Assembly (NCBI RefSeq): GCF_038446665.1
Contig: NZ_CP151802.1
Coordinates: 2,046,001 to 2,110,000 of the forward strand
DNA from: Lysobacter sp. FW306-1B-D06B
Lineage (GTDB): Bacteria > Pseudomonadota > Gammaproteobacteria > Xanthomonadales > Xanthomonadaceae
Direction: 5' to 3'
DNA: 64,000 bases
The first letter of the stretch is position 1. The number at the start of each line of letters is the position of its first letter. Position numbers and translations under genes: made by a program. The notes below the pieces were generated by a model, which was not told where the DNA came from, did not search any database, and was given only the letters and a program-made list of their open reading frames with translations. Positions 27,708-36,720 of this stretch are shown here, piece by piece.

Positions 27708-29186
27708 ATGCGGCTTTCCGTTTTCACCATGTCGCTGTCGTTTCTTGCCGTTCACCTCGCCATCGCCGCATGGGTGCCCCTCTTTGATGATGAAGCCTAC
27801 TACGCGCTGTGGGCCCGCGATCTGGCGCTTGGGTATTACGATCATCCGCCCATGATCGCCTACATGATCCGCATGGGAACCCACCTCTTCGGTGAAACCG
27901 CGCTCGGCATCCGCCTGCTTTCGGTGCTTGGTTTTGTCGCCTCGGGATACCTCGTGGGCGATATGGCTCGGCGCATGTCCGGTGGTGCTGCGGGTCTGCC
28001 AGTGCTGGCGACAACGCTCTACAACCTCAGCCTGCTTGTCTTCGCTCTGGGCAGTTTCGCCACGCCCGACGCGCCCTCAACCCTATTCTGGGTCGCGGCA
28101 CTTTGGGCCGCGCTCCGTTCGACCAACACGCCCCCAGACACACGTTCGGCGACGCTATGGTGGGTCTGCACAGGTTTGATCATCGGGTTCGGCGGCCTGT
28201 CGAAGTTCACCAATGCCTTTGTGGCCTTCGGGTTGTTGGCGTACCTGATTGCTACGCCAAAGGGCCGCGCGTACCTGCTCACACGTCTGCCTTATATGGC
28301 CATGGCGGCGGCGATCCTGCCGCTTCTGCCCTATCTTTTCTGGAACCTGCAAAACGATTGGCTCGGCTTGGAACGCCAGGGCGCGCGCCTCGTCGCCTCC
28401 GGCTTCTAGCCCCGATATCTCGGGGAATATGCCGCGCTCCTGCTCCTGGCGCCGACACCATGGGTCTCCTGGTTCGCCTTCCGAGCTCTCAAGGCCCCGC
28501 CAAAAGACAGCATGCTGCTGGTCTGGAGCTCTGTTCCGCTCCTGCTCTACTTCGCCTATCACGCGACACATGCGCCAGTTCAAGCCAATTGGATTGTGCC
28601 GCTGCAGGCGCTCTTCGCCATTCCTGCGGCCTTTGGCCTAGCTCAAGCGCAGTCGCCGCGGCTTTGGACCACGGCCACCCTCGCCATCGCACTGTTGATG
28701 AGCGTCGGTTTGGTCGCGACCGCCTTCAACCCGGTCACCCCGATCGGCACGGCCGACAATCCACCCAACCAAGCGCGCGGATGGGCAGCGACCCAAGATG
28801 CCATCGCTGAACTGCTCGAGAAAACGGGCGCAACATGGATCGCCACGACCGACTACGCTCGAACCGGATCGCTCGCGCTTCGTTTTCCGCAAGAGCGCGT
28901 CTGGTCCGTGGCTCAACTGCAGCGCTACGGCTTCCGTGGCGCTTTCCCTACCGAGTTGTGCACCGCCCCCGGCCTCTTGATCGAGCGGGCAAGGCGGTCG
29001 GAGGCGACCTCTGGGACAGCCTCAAGCCTCTTTGAAACGGTCGAAGCCACTCATGCAGCCATTCGAACGCAAGACGGAGTGACATTGACGCGATACCTTC
29101 TAACGCCGGTATCCGGGATCAAATCGCCCGATTTGTGCCCGAACCAACGTACATTCACCGCAATATCCCGACCCTCACCGCCGTAG
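27708..29186 (+). pseudogene. GT39 (ArnT-like) glycosyltransferase interrupted by an in-frame amber codon
   Basis: A single reading frame of ~492 codons encodes a GT39/PMT-like membrane transferase but is cut by TAG at 28407-28409. Before the stop: FDDEAYYALWARDLALGYYDH, the periplasmic loop motif with the acidic pair, and several membrane helices. After it, without frame change, PRYLGEYAALLLLAPTPWVS continues the membrane part, then a soluble C-terminal domain. In relatives this position is often Gln, so a CAG-to-TAG change is likely. The protein would attach a lipid-linked sugar to lipid A or another envelope acceptor. Either a true pseudogene, a readthrough case, or a sequencing error. Confidence 0.82.
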
Positions 29187-29214
29187 GGTGCTGTTCCCAT
29201 GCGAAGCCATGTCA

Positions 29215-29242
29215 GGCGCTGCGCGTTCGAACGCGCAGCGCC
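29215..29242. other. Perfect 28-bp palindrome at the island's right edge
   Basis: Reads GGCGCTGCGCGTTC followed by its exact reverse complement, with no loop. It lies 28 nt after the stop of the GT39 gene. As RNA it would form a strong stem and could end transcription, but lacks a T-run. As DNA it could be a recombination or binding site. The remainder of the gap to 29323 shows no gene. Confidence 0.7.
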
Positions 29243-29323
29243 GCAAGCCGCGCGCTACCTCCTCCCTAATGTGCGGGCACCTTCTCCATACAGGGGAGAA
29301 GGAAGAGCGAGTTGCGTGGTGCG

Positions 29324-29749
29324 TCAGCGAGTGCCAGCCATCGCGGCCTCGTGCCCGGCCTTCATTTCGGCCGCGGTGAGATTGCCGTCGCCGTTGGCGT
29401 CCATCTTGGTGAACATCGCCTGCGAACCGGCGGCGTGTTCGGCGGCCGACAGCTGGCCGTCGCCGTTGGTGTCGATCGTCTTGATCTTCTCGGCGGAGGT
29501 CATCTTCATCCGGTCCGGCTTGCCGGCGGCTTTGGCGGCGTGACGTACATCCATCTCGGCGGCGGTGACGTTGCCGTCGCTGTTGGCGTCCATCGAAGTG
29601 AACATCGCTTTCGCGCCCGCGGCATGTTCGGCCGCGCTGACGGAGCCGTCGCCGTTGGTATCCATCTTGGCCTTGTCGCCGGCCATCGCGGCGGCCGGAA
29701 CCAGCAGCAGCGAGCCCAGCAGCACCGTCATCGTGAGTCCTGATTTCAT
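29324..29749 (-). CDS. Secreted EF-hand calcium-binding protein
   Basis: A 141-residue protein with signal peptide (MKSGLTMTVLLGSLLLVPAAAMA) and four EF-hand loops: DTNGDGSVSAAE, DANSDGNVTAAE, DTNGDGQLSAAE and DANGDGNLTAAE. All four keep acidic residues at positions 1, 3/5 and 12, so calcium binding should be intact. The paired repeats imply internal duplication. Family members are periplasmic or secreted calcium buffers of poorly known role. It lies just right of the low-G+C island and has normal high G+C. Monocistronic by position. Confidence 0.9.
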   Translation of the reverse strand: MKSGLTMTVLLGSLLLVPAAAMAGDKAKMDTNGDGSVSAAEHAAGAKAMFTSMDANSDGNVTAAEMDVRHAAKAAGKPDRMKMTSAEKIKTIDTNGDGQLSAAEHAAGSQAMFTKMDANGDGNLTAAEMKAGHEAAMAGTR

Positions 29750-29874
29750 CGCGCCCTCCCAGGGTTGTGTGTCTCAGGTAGCGCGAGGGTGCGCGGCGTT
29801 TCGTTGCCTGCGCGTCAACTTTGCGCGAAGGGGAGGGGCGGCGGGTGGGGTAGATGAATCGGGTCCGTTCACCG

Positions 29875-30080
29875 TCATTCCCGCGAAGGCGGGGCTTATG
29901 GGCCGCCGCACGGCGGCACTCTCCAGGGACATTTCACGCTTCCCCTATGCCTGTGAACAGCCACGGCAAAAAATGGATAGTGCCGCCGTGCGGCGGCCCA
30001 AAAGACCCAGCGTTCGCTGGAACGACGTGAGGCAGCGGACAGGGTGACAGCCTGGGTCCCGGCCTTCGCAGGGATGACGG
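29875..30080. repeat. Long-hairpin interspersed repeat, family B (copy 2)
   Basis: A near copy of the element at 18973. The 22-bp perfect arms (29899-29920 with 29979-30000) share GGCCGCCGCACGGCGG, and the outer part GTCATTCCCGCGAAGGC pairs with a sequence ending CGCTGGAACGAC. The centre differs in sequence from copy 1, so the arms are conserved but the loop is not. Confidence 0.8.
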
Positions 30081-30089
30081 GTCCTCCAG

Positions 30090-30127
30090 CCCTCTCCCGC
30101 CCGCGGGAGAGGGGTTGGGGTGAGGGC
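30090..30127. repeat. Interspersed palindromic repeat, family A
   Basis: CCCTCTCCCGC and GCGGGAGAGGG with the TTGGGGTGAGGGC flank, directly following family B, the same order as at 19231. The remaining ~145 bp to the aminopeptidase start hold its promoter region; no gene seen. Confidence 0.8.
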
Positions 30128-30272
30128 AGGCGGCCAGCAGCGCAAGCATCCCGCCACCTTGCAAGAAAGTGACTCACGCCTCATCCGCGGTGCAGCAGCG
30201 ACCGGGCAGGACGGGCACACTCGCGCTCTGGCACTGTGCCTGTCCACCTTCCGATCACGAGGCTGTCGAACG

Positions 30273-32933
30273 ATGCGCCGTATTCTGGTTTCCGCCGTCG
30301 CGTTGGCCCTGGCCACCGCCTGTGCCGCTTCGCCGGCGGCGCCCTCCGCTCCCGCTGCGACCATGACCCGAGCCGACACGACGACGCAGCTGCCGCGCAA
30401 CGTGCGACCCACGCATTACGACGTGGCGATCACGCCGAACGCCGACGCGCTCACGCTCGCAGGCAAGGCGACAATCACGCTGGAGGTTCTGGAGCCCACG
30501 CCGGCCATCACCCTCAACGCGCTGGACATGGCGTTCTCCTCCGCCTCGCTCGTGCCCGCCAGCGGCAAGGGCCGCGCGCTCACGCCGAAGATCGCCGTCG
30601 ATGCCGCCGCACAGACCGCCACCTTCAGCTTCGACCAGCCGCTGGCGCCGGGTGCGTACAAACTCGCGCTGCAATACACAGGCCGCATCGGCACGCAGGC
30701 CAACGGCCTGTTCGCCATCGATTACGAGACCCAGGCCGGCCGCAAGCGCGCGCTGTTCACGCAGTTCGAGAACTCCGACGCGCGCCGCATGATCCCCTCG
30801 TGGGACGAGCCCGCGCACAAGGCCACCTTCACTCTGGAGGCGACCGTGCCGACCGGGCAGATGGCGGTGAGCAACATGCCCGCCACGTCCAGCAGCGACC
30901 TGCACGACGGCACCACGCGCGTGGTGTTCGCGCCGTCGCCGAAGATGTCCACCTACCTGCTGTTCCTCTCGGTGGGCGATTTCGAACGCGCCACCGCGCG
31001 GGCCGATGGCGTCGAAGTGGGTGTGGTCACGCAGCGCGGCGCCATCGACCAGGCGCGCTTCGCGCTGGATTCCTCGGTGGACGTGCTGCGCGAGTACAAC
31101 CAATACTTCGGCACGCCGTACCCGCTGCCCAAGCTCGACAACGTCGCCTCGCCGGGCGGCAGCCAGTTCTTCAGCGCGATGGAGAACTGGGGCGCCATCT
31201 TCACCTTCGAGCACACGCTGCTGCTGGACCCGAGCATCTCCACGCAGTCCGACAAGCAGCGCGTGTTCGCCGTGGCCGCGCACGAGATCGCCCACCAGTG
31301 GTTCGGCGATCTGGTCACGATGAGCTGGTGGGACGATTTGTGGCTCAACGAAGGCTTCGCGACGTGGATGGCCTCGCGCACCACCGACAAGCTGCATCCG
31401 GAATGGAACACGCGGCTGGAAAGCATCGGTTCGCGCGAATCGGCGATGGCGCTGGACGCGGTGGCGACCACGCACCCGGTCGTGCAGCACGTGGAAACGG
31501 TCGAACAGGCGAGCCAGGCGTTCGATGCGATCACCTACCAGAAGGGCAGCGCGGTGATCCGCATGCTTGAAGGGTACGTCGGCGCCGATGCCTGGCGCGA
31601 AGGTGTGCGCAACTACATGAAGGCGCACGCGTACGGCAACACGGTGTCCGACGACCTGTGGCGTGAGATCCAGGCTGCCGCGGGCAAGCCGGTGCTGGAC
31701 CTCGCGCACGACTTCACGCTGCAGCCGGGCATTCCGCTGCTGCGCGTGGCCGCGGACAAATGCGAGGGCGGCAAGACCTCGCTCACGCTCACGCAGGACG
31801 AATTCACGCGCGATCGCCCCGGCAAGCAGCCGCTGCGCTGGCGCGTGCCCGTGATCGTGCAGGTGCCCGGCGCCGATGCCGTGCGCACGATCGTGGAAGG
31901 CGGGCAGGGCCGCATCGACGTGCCCGGTTGCGGGCCGGTGATCGTCAATGCGGGCCAGAGCGGCTACTACCGCACGCTCTACGACGCGCCGCAGTTCGCC
32001 GCGATCCGCAAGGACTTCACGCGGCTGGATCCGATCGACCAGCTCGGCGTGATGAACGACGTGTGGGCTCTGGGCATGGCGGGGCTGCAGTCGCCGTCGG
32101 ATTACCTGGACCTGGTGAAGGCCACGCCGCGCGACGCCGATCCGCAGATCTGGGGCGACATCGCGGGCACGCTGCGCAGCCTGGACGCCTATTACGACGG
32201 CGACGCCGCGCGCCAGGCGACGTTCCGCGCGTTCGCGATCGCGCAGTTGGCGCCGGTGTTCGCGCGCGTGGGCTGGGACGCGGCGACGGGCGAATCCGAC
32301 CCGGTGAAGATCCTGCGCACCGACCTCATCGAAGCACTGGGCGCGCTGGGCGACCGCACGGTCGTCGAAGAATCCCGCCGCCGTTACGCCGCGCAGGATC
32401 GCGATCCCAAGGCGCTGCCGGGCGAACTGCGCCGCAGCGTGCTGGGCGTGGTCGCGCGCCATGCCGACGCGGCGACGTGGGATCGACTGCATGCGGCGGC
32501 GCAGGCGGAAAAGACGCCGCTGGTGAAGGACGAGCTCTATTCGCTGCTGTCCTCCGCGCAGGATCCGGCGTTGGCGAAGCGCGCGCTGGAACTGGCGCTC
32601 ACCGACGAACCCGGCGCCACCAACAGCGCCAGCATGATCCGCACGGTGGCTTCGCTGCATCCAGACCTCGCATTCGATTTCGCCGTCGCGCACCTGGCGC
32701 AGGTGGATGCGAAGGTCGATTCCACTTCGCGCGCACGCTATTACCCGCGCCTGGCGAACAACTCGCTGGATCCGGCGATGATCGGGAAGGTGCGTGCGTA
32801 TGCGCAGGCGCATGTCGCCGAGAGCTCGCGCCGCGCCTCGGAAACGGCGATGGCGAACATCGCCTATCGCGTGAAGGTGAAGCAGGAGCGGTTGCCGGCG
32901 GTGGATGCTTGGTTGGGGAAGCAGGGCAAGTAG
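30273..32933 (+). CDS. M1-family zinc aminopeptidase, secreted
   Basis: An 886-residue peptidase. The start MRRILVSAVALALATAC at 30273 gives a signal peptide, possibly lipoprotein-type (weak lipobox before a Cys). The gluzincin domain has FSAMENWGAI (the GAMEN exopeptidase motif with Ser first) and HEIAHQWFGD with H337, H341 and the distal E360 in LWLNEGFATW. A helical ERAP1-like C-terminal domain follows. It removes N-terminal residues from peptides in the periplasm or outside the cell. Length is typical for bacterial M1 enzymes. The gap downstream holds family A repeats. Confidence 0.95.
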   Translation: MRRILVSAVALALATACAASPAAPSAPAATMTRADTTTQLPRNVRPTHYDVAITPNADALTLAGKATITLEVLEPTPAITLNALDMAFSSASLVPASGKGRALTPKIAVDAAAQTATFSFDQPLAPGAYKLALQYTGRIGTQANGLFAIDYETQAGRKRALFTQFENSDARRMIPSWDEPAHKATFTLEATVPTGQMAVSNMPATSSSDLHDGTTRVVFAPSPKMSTYLLFLSVGDFERATARADGVEVGVVTQRGAIDQARFALDSSVDVLREYNQYFGTPYPLPKLDNVASPGGSQFFSAMENWGAIFTFEHTLLLDPSISTQSDKQRVFAVAAHEIAHQWFGDLVTMSWWDDLWLNEGFATWMASRTTDKLHPEWNTRLESIGSRESAMALDAVATTHPVVQHVETVEQASQAFDAITYQKGSAVIRMLEGYVGADAWREGVRNYMKAHAYGNTVSDDLWREIQAAAGKPVLDLAHDFTLQPGIPLLRVAADKCEGGKTSLTLTQDEFTRDRPGKQPLRWRVPVIVQVPGADAVRTIVEGGQGRIDVPGCGPVIVNAGQSGYYRTLYDAPQFAAIRKDFTRLDPIDQLGVMNDVWALGMAGLQSPSDYLDLVKATPRDADPQIWGDIAGTLRSLDAYYDGDAARQATFRAFAIAQLAPVFARVGWDAATGESDPVKILRTDLIEALGALGDRTVVEESRRRYAAQDRDPKALPGELRRSVLGVVARHADAATWDRLHAAAQAEKTPLVKDELYSLLSSAQDPALAKRALELALTDEPGATNSASMIRTVASLHPDLAFDFAVAHLAQVDAKVDSTSRARYYPRLANNSLDPAMIGKVRAYAQAHVAESSRRASETAMANIAYRVKVKQERLPAVDAWLGKQGK

Positions 32934-32970
32934 GGCGACCACGCAGCAACGAGCGCCGACACCCGAGCGC

Positions 32971-33110
32971 TTCCCCTCTCCCCTTGCGGGAGAGGGACAG
33001 GCCGCCGAAGGCGGCCAGGGAGAGGGGTAGGGCCGCGTTAGAGCACGCGCTACGCGCGCCCCTCTTCCGCCCCTTCGAGGGCACCTTCTCCCGCAAGGGG
33101 AGAAGGGGCA
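32971..33110. repeat. Compound repeat block (family A variants)
   Basis: Two units: CCCTCTCCCCTTGCGGGAGA with GGCCGCCGAAGGCGGCC and GGGAGAGGGG, then CCCCTCTTCCGCCCCTTC with CTTCTCCCGC and GGGGAGAAGGGG. The same two units recur at 47985-48252 in inverted order. No coding frame. Confidence 0.75.
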
Positions 33111-33141
33111 TGGAGGAACTTGCGGCGCTGCGCGCACCGCC

Positions 33142-33507
33142 TCAATGCGCCTGCGCCTTCCCACCCTCCAGCATCGACTCCACCGCCTCGATGATCCGCT
33201 CCGACGTGTACGGCTTCTGCACGATCTGACAATCGCGGAAATCCTGCGGGATGTTGCGTTCGGAGTAGGCGGAGGCGAATACGAACGGAACGCCCTGCTC
33301 GCGCAGGCGGCTGGCGAGCGGATACACCGCCTCGCCCTGCACGTTGATGTCGAGCAGGGCGACGTCGAGGTGCTCGTGATCGGCGATCTCCAGCGCATCC
33401 GACAGGCGCGCCGCGCCGAGCACGTGATAGCCCGCGTCGGTCAGCAGGTCTTCCAGGGCCATCGCCAGATACGCTTCGTCCTCGACCATCAGGACGTTGG
33501 CTTTCAT
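33142..33507 (-). CDS. Single-domain response regulator
   Basis: A 121-residue receiver starting MKANVLMVEDEAYLAM at 33507. Phospho-acceptor D53 in ALLDINVQGE; Thr/Ala switch in FVFASAYSE; K in VQKPYTSERI. The DINVQGE form is common in receivers paired with HWE/HisKA2-type kinases in Alphaproteobacteria. It lies 118 nt downstream of the hybrid kinase gene on the same strand, so the two may be co-transcribed and the receiver may compete with or relay from the kinase's own receiver domain. No output domain. Confidence 0.9.
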   Translation of the reverse strand: MKANVLMVEDEAYLAMALEDLLTDAGYHVLGAARLSDALEIADHEHLDVALLDINVQGEAVYPLASRLREQGVPFVFASAYSERNIPQDFRDCQIVQKPYTSERIIEAVESMLEGGKAQAH

Positions 33508-33625
33508 CACCTCGTTTCCGCCACATCGCCGAACACGGCTTGCATGGTGCCGCACGCGGTCGTGACGACAGGGTCAACCTTGCGGATTCACGGAGCGCGT
33601 CGCCGCGTATGAGCGGTGGGCGCGG

Positions 33626-36484
33626 TCACGCGGCTTCGCCACCGACGCCCTGTTCACCGAGCACATCACCCACGATGCGCGACAGCCGCGCGTGGTCGAT
33701 CGGCTTGCGCAGCACCGTGCGCAGCATGTTCGCCGGCAGCGATGGCTCGCGAATCCGGTCCGCCAGCCCGGTGTACAGCAGCACGGGCAGCTGCGGCGCG
33801 ATCGCCTCCAGCGCCTGCGCAAGCTGCACGCCGGTCATCGACGGCATCGAATGGTCGGTGATGAGCAGGCGGTAATGCGCCGGCGATTCGCCCACGCGCG
33901 ACAGCGCAAGCTCCGGCGTGGAGACGAAGTCCGCCTCCAGTCCCCAGCTCGACAGCAGTTCGCACATGAACTCGCCGACGCTGTGTTCGTCGTCCACCAC
34001 CAGCACGCGTCCCTCGCGGCGCGGCACGCCGGAACGGTCGGAGCGGCGTCGCGACATGCGCGGCCTCGCCGCGCCCGAGCAGGCCGGCAGCAGCACGCGG
34101 AACGCGGTGCCTTGCCCCGGCGACGTATCCACCAGCAAGTGCCCGCCGTGCTCATGGACGATGCCGTGCACCGTCGCCAGCCCCATGCCCGCGCCCTTGC
34201 CCGGCGGCTTGGTGGAGAAGAACGGATCGAACATGCGCTCCAGCACCGCCGGTGCGATGCCCGGGCCGGTGTCGGCGACGCGCAGCTCGACGAATTCGCC
34301 TTCCATCGGTTGCCGACATGCGGCGCATTGCGTGGCCTCGATGCGCACATCGGACAGCCCGAGCCGCAGGCGTCCTTCGCCCTGCATCGCGTCGCACGCG
34401 TTCACGCACAGGTTGAGCAGCACCTGGCCCAGCTGCACCGGATCGAACTCCACCGCGCTCACGCCGGGCTGCACGTCCTGTTCGACTTCGATGCCTTCGG
34501 TCAGCGTCGGCTGGAGCACCGCGAGGTTCTGCTCGATGCAGCCGGCCACGTCCATCGCCTGCGCCTGGCCCTTCTGGCCGCGACTGAACATGAGCATCTG
34601 CTGGATCAGGTCGCGCGCGCGTTCGCAGGATTGCAAGGCCTGGTCGAGGTAACCCGACAGGCGCGTGTCCTCGCCGTCGTCGCTGCGTTCGTGCGCGAGC
34701 GCGACGTAGCCCATGATGCTGGCGAGAAGGTTGTTGAAGTCGTGCGCGATACCGCCGGTGAGATGGCCCAGCGCTTCCATCTTCTTGGCCTGCAGCAGCT
34801 GCGCTTCCAGGCGACGACGGCGCTCTTCGGCTTCGGTGCGTTCGGTGATGTCGCGCAGGTAGCCGATGAAGGTCTTGCCCGCGGGACTGTCGTCCACGCC
34901 GATGGCGAGTTCGGCCGGAAACTCGCTGCCGTCCGCGCGCTGGGCCACGACCTCCAGCCGCTTCTTGAGCACGGGTCCCGGACCGCCTTCCAGATAGCGG
35001 CGCAGGCCGAACTGGTGCCGTTCGCGGAAGCGCTCGGGGATGATCGTCTCGGCCAGCGAGCGTCCCAGCGCATCGCGCTCGGGGATGCCGAAGCACGCTT
35101 CCGCGGCGGGATTGAACTTGATGATGGTGCCGCGCTCGTCCATCGCGATGATGCAGTCCAGCGCGGCATTGACCGTGGCGCGCAGGTGCTCGGCGTTCCG
35201 GCATGCGGAGGCTTCGGCCAGTTTTCGCTCGGTGATGTCGCGCGTGAAGGCGAGGATGCGCGGCGCGCCGCCGATGTTGGCGACCTTGAGGAACACCTCG
35301 TCCCAGTGGAGGCTGCCGTCCTTGTTGCGGCGGTGCCACTCGAAACCCGCCGAGCCTTCGCTGCGCGCACGCGCCAGGTGCGCGGCCGCATCGGCACCGC
35401 TGTAGGGCGGCTCGCCGGTGCCCAGGCGGTCCATGTCCATCTCCAGCATCTCGTCGTGCGTGTAGCCGAACTGCGCACAGGCCTTCGGGTTCACGTCGAC
35501 GATGCGGAAGGTGTCGACGTCGTGGACGAAGATCGCATCCTCGCTGGCTTCGAAGATCTGTCGGTAGCTGCTCTGTGACATCGCCAGCGCCTGGTCGGCG
35601 CGCAGCCGTTCGATCTCCGCGACCGCGCGCACGGCGAAGATCTTCATCACCGATTCGATGAACTCGGGCTGCTCCAGCGGTCGCCGCGACATGATCGAGA
35701 CGATGCCGATGGGCCGGCCCTGCGAATCGTTGAGCGGGAAGCCGGCGTAGCCTTCGGCCTCCATGTCGATGAAGTCGGTGTCGAGCGGGAACAGTGAACC
35801 CAGCGCCGCCGGATACAGGCGGAAGCCGTGGCCCACGACGGTCTCGCACGCCGTGCCGGCCAGCCCGTAGTCGTAGTGCTCGCGCGGAACGCCGTCGGCG
35901 ACGAACGCCAGCACGTGCATGGTCGCCGGATCGTCCGGACGCATCTGGGCGATGAAGGCCACGTCCACGTCGAGGATCGCCGCCAGGTAACGCGACAACT
36001 CGACGAACAGATCGCGGCCGTAAGCGCGCGAGACGGCGAGCGCGGAACTGCTCAGCGCGGTCTCGACCTGTTTGCGCAGGGTGATGTCGGTGGCGATGCC
36101 GCACACGGCGTAGGGCATCTGGTCCATGTCCAGCAGCGGGAACTTGGCCGACAGGAACGTGCGCTGCTCGCCGGCGAACACGCCGCTTTCCTCGAACTCC
36201 ATCGCGCGCGCCTCCAGCAGCACGCGCATGTCGTTGCGGCGCAGCGCGGCGGCCATGTCCGGCGGAAAGATGTCGCGGTCGTTGCGGCCGATGAGCGCGT
36301 CGGCATCGCGGCCGGTCAGGCGTTCGAACTCGCGGTTGACGAACAGGTAGCGGCCCGCGCGGTCCTTGGCAAACACGGCGGCGGAGGTGTTGTCGAGCAC
36401 TTGCTGCAGGCGCAGCTCGCTTTCGCGCAGGGCGCGTTCGCGGTCGTCGACCTGTGCGTTCGGCGGGGGAATGCCGGCGTTCAT
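33626..36484 (-). CDS. Soluble hybrid histidine kinase with PAS-GAF-PAS-PAS sensor
   Basis: A 952-residue protein starting MNAGIPPPNAQVDDRERA. PAS 1 is at ~20-140 (VLDNTSAAVFAKDRAGRYLF), GAF at ~155-315, PAS 2 at ~325-445 (IFEASEDAIFVHDVDTF), PAS 3 at ~455-575 (ALDCIIAMDERGTIIKF). HisKA has GGIAHDFNNLLASI, HATPase has NLCVNACDAM, DTGPGIAP and GAGMGLATVHG. The C-terminal receiver has VVDDEHSVGE and D in LLITDHSMPSMTG. No membrane helices, so the signal is cytosolic. HATPase contains an extra Cys-rich insert (CAACRQP). It likely phosphorylates its own receiver and perhaps the small one at 33142. Confidence 0.94.
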   Translation of the reverse strand: MNAGIPPPNAQVDDRERALRESELRLQQVLDNTSAAVFAKDRAGRYLFVNREFERLTGRDADALIGRNDRDIFPPDMAAALRRNDMRVLLEARAMEFEESGVFAGEQRTFLSAKFPLLDMDQMPYAVCGIATDITLRKQVETALSSSALAVSRAYGRDLFVELSRYLAAILDVDVAFIAQMRPDDPATMHVLAFVADGVPREHYDYGLAGTACETVVGHGFRLYPAALGSLFPLDTDFIDMEAEGYAGFPLNDSQGRPIGIVSIMSRRPLEQPEFIESVMKIFAVRAVAEIERLRADQALAMSQSSYRQIFEASEDAIFVHDVDTFRIVDVNPKACAQFGYTHDEMLEMDMDRLGTGEPPYSGADAAAHLARARSEGSAGFEWHRRNKDGSLHWDEVFLKVANIGGAPRILAFTRDITERKLAEASACRNAEHLRATVNAALDCIIAMDERGTIIKFNPAAEACFGIPERDALGRSLAETIIPERFRERHQFGLRRYLEGGPGPVLKKRLEVVAQRADGSEFPAELAIGVDDSPAGKTFIGYLRDITERTEAEERRRRLEAQLLQAKKMEALGHLTGGIAHDFNNLLASIMGYVALAHERSDDGEDTRLSGYLDQALQSCERARDLIQQMLMFSRGQKGQAQAMDVAGCIEQNLAVLQPTLTEGIEVEQDVQPGVSAVEFDPVQLGQVLLNLCVNACDAMQGEGRLRLGLSDVRIEATQCAACRQPMEGEFVELRVADTGPGIAPAVLERMFDPFFSTKPPGKGAGMGLATVHGIVHEHGGHLLVDTSPGQGTAFRVLLPACSGAARPRMSRRRSDRSGVPRREGRVLVVDDEHSVGEFMCELLSSWGLEADFVSTPELALSRVGESPAHYRLLITDHSMPSMTGVQLAQALEAIAPQLPVLLYTGLADRIREPSLPANMLRTVLRKPIDHARLSRIVGDVLGEQGVGGEAA

Positions 36485-36615
36485 CGCATGTCCCGTGGGG
36501 CGGGGTGGGGCGAGTATAGGAGCGTGGATTCGGGCGCGGTCGTGGTGTTACAGGGTTGAAACAAAAAGGCGGAGCTTCGCCGCTGCCGGGACGAATCGAC
36601 ACCGCATCACCGTTC

Positions 36616-36704
36616 GTCCTGAGCGTAGCGAAGCGAAGTCGAAGGGCGGACGGGCGCGTGGCGGGTCCATTCATCCTTCGACTTCGCTTCGCTACGCTCA
36701 GGAC
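36616..36704. repeat. Inverted repeat, family C (copy 1)
   Basis: Arms of 30 bp (36616-36645 and 36675-36704) are perfect complements, reading GTCCTGAGCGTAGCGAAGCG and onward. A related pair is at 51449-51552. It occupies the gap between the hybrid kinase start and the 3' end of the OmpR-type gene and may end the latter's transcript. Confidence 0.85.
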
Positions 36705-36720
36705 GGACGGTGGGAACGCG

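Noticed and set aside
30255..33398. 1047-codon minus-strand frame opposite the aminopeptidase
   Set aside because: Antisense to a confident M1 peptidase and runs through intergenic repeats.
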